Assembly (NCBI RefSeq): GCF_022171985.1
Contig: NZ_JAJVHF010000001.1
Span: forward strand, 186,001-250,000
Length of the DNA: 64,000 nucleotides
Source of the DNA: Huaxiibacter chinensis
Lineage (GTDB): Bacteria > Pseudomonadota > Gammaproteobacteria > Enterobacterales > Enterobacteriaceae
Direction: 5' to 3'
The position numbers and the translations under genes are program-made. The notes below the pieces were generated by a model. The model had not been told where the DNA came from and did no database searches. It worked only from the letters and a program-made list of their open reading frames with translations. The stretch's first letter is position 1, and every line of letters starts with the position of its first letter. Below are positions 63,996 through 64,000 of the stretch, one piece after another.

Positions 63996-64000
63996 CATCA

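Overview
The window is a compact, gene-dense stretch of an enterobacterial chromosome. Almost every gene has a recognisable E. coli K-12 counterpart, and the order largely follows the E. coli btuD-to-pncA segment. The differences are gene content and rearrangements seen in Enterobacter-like Enterobacteriaceae; genus is inference from recalled gene order and protein similarity, with no database search. No rRNA, tRNA, IS element, prophage or CRISPR array was seen.

Layout. 1-4.5 kb: vitamin B12 importer genes btuD, btuE and btuC, with a ferritin-like/Mn-catalase stress operon (yciF-yciE-katN) lying between btuC and btuE. 4.6-11.8 kb: the translation operon thrS-infC-rpmI-rplT-pheM-pheS-pheT-ihfA, all on the minus strand, with the AUU start of infC and the pheM attenuator intact. 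12-21.2 kb: small membrane proteins, ydiY, pfkB, ydiZ, yniA/B/C, a stand-alone kduD, SOS-type ydjM, the cystine carrier tcyP and cedA. 21.4-29.5 kb: katE, the chitobiose operon chbBCARFG and osmE. 29.7-33 kb: nadE, the SOS-type nuclease gene cho, ves and spy. 33.3-39.4 kb: the arginine succinyltransferase operon astCADBE behind a clear sigma-54 promoter. 39.8-49.4 kb: xthA, a VTT membrane protein, the ynjBCD ABC importer, ynjE, a minus-strand ynjA-ynjF pair, nudG, ynjH and gdhA.

49.4-56.6 kb holds an accessory locus between gdhA and topB: a six-gene, tightly overlapping minus-strand operon (PTS EIICB permease, cytoplasmic Cys-type sulfatase, aldose 1-epimerase-like protein, RpiR-type regulator, two DUF202 membrane proteins) facing a radical-SAM sulfatase maturase. 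The shared promoter region carries a CRP-like site and two TGAA...ATTTC dyads. I read it as a self-contained system for importing and desulfating a sulfated sugar; this is the most interesting part of the window. 56.6-64 kb returns to conserved order: topB, selD, ydjA, sppA, ansA and pncA.

Themes: stress defence (katN, katE, btuE, osmE, spy, SOS genes), amino-sugar and nitrogen catabolism (chb, ast, gdhA, ansA, pncA), and core translation.
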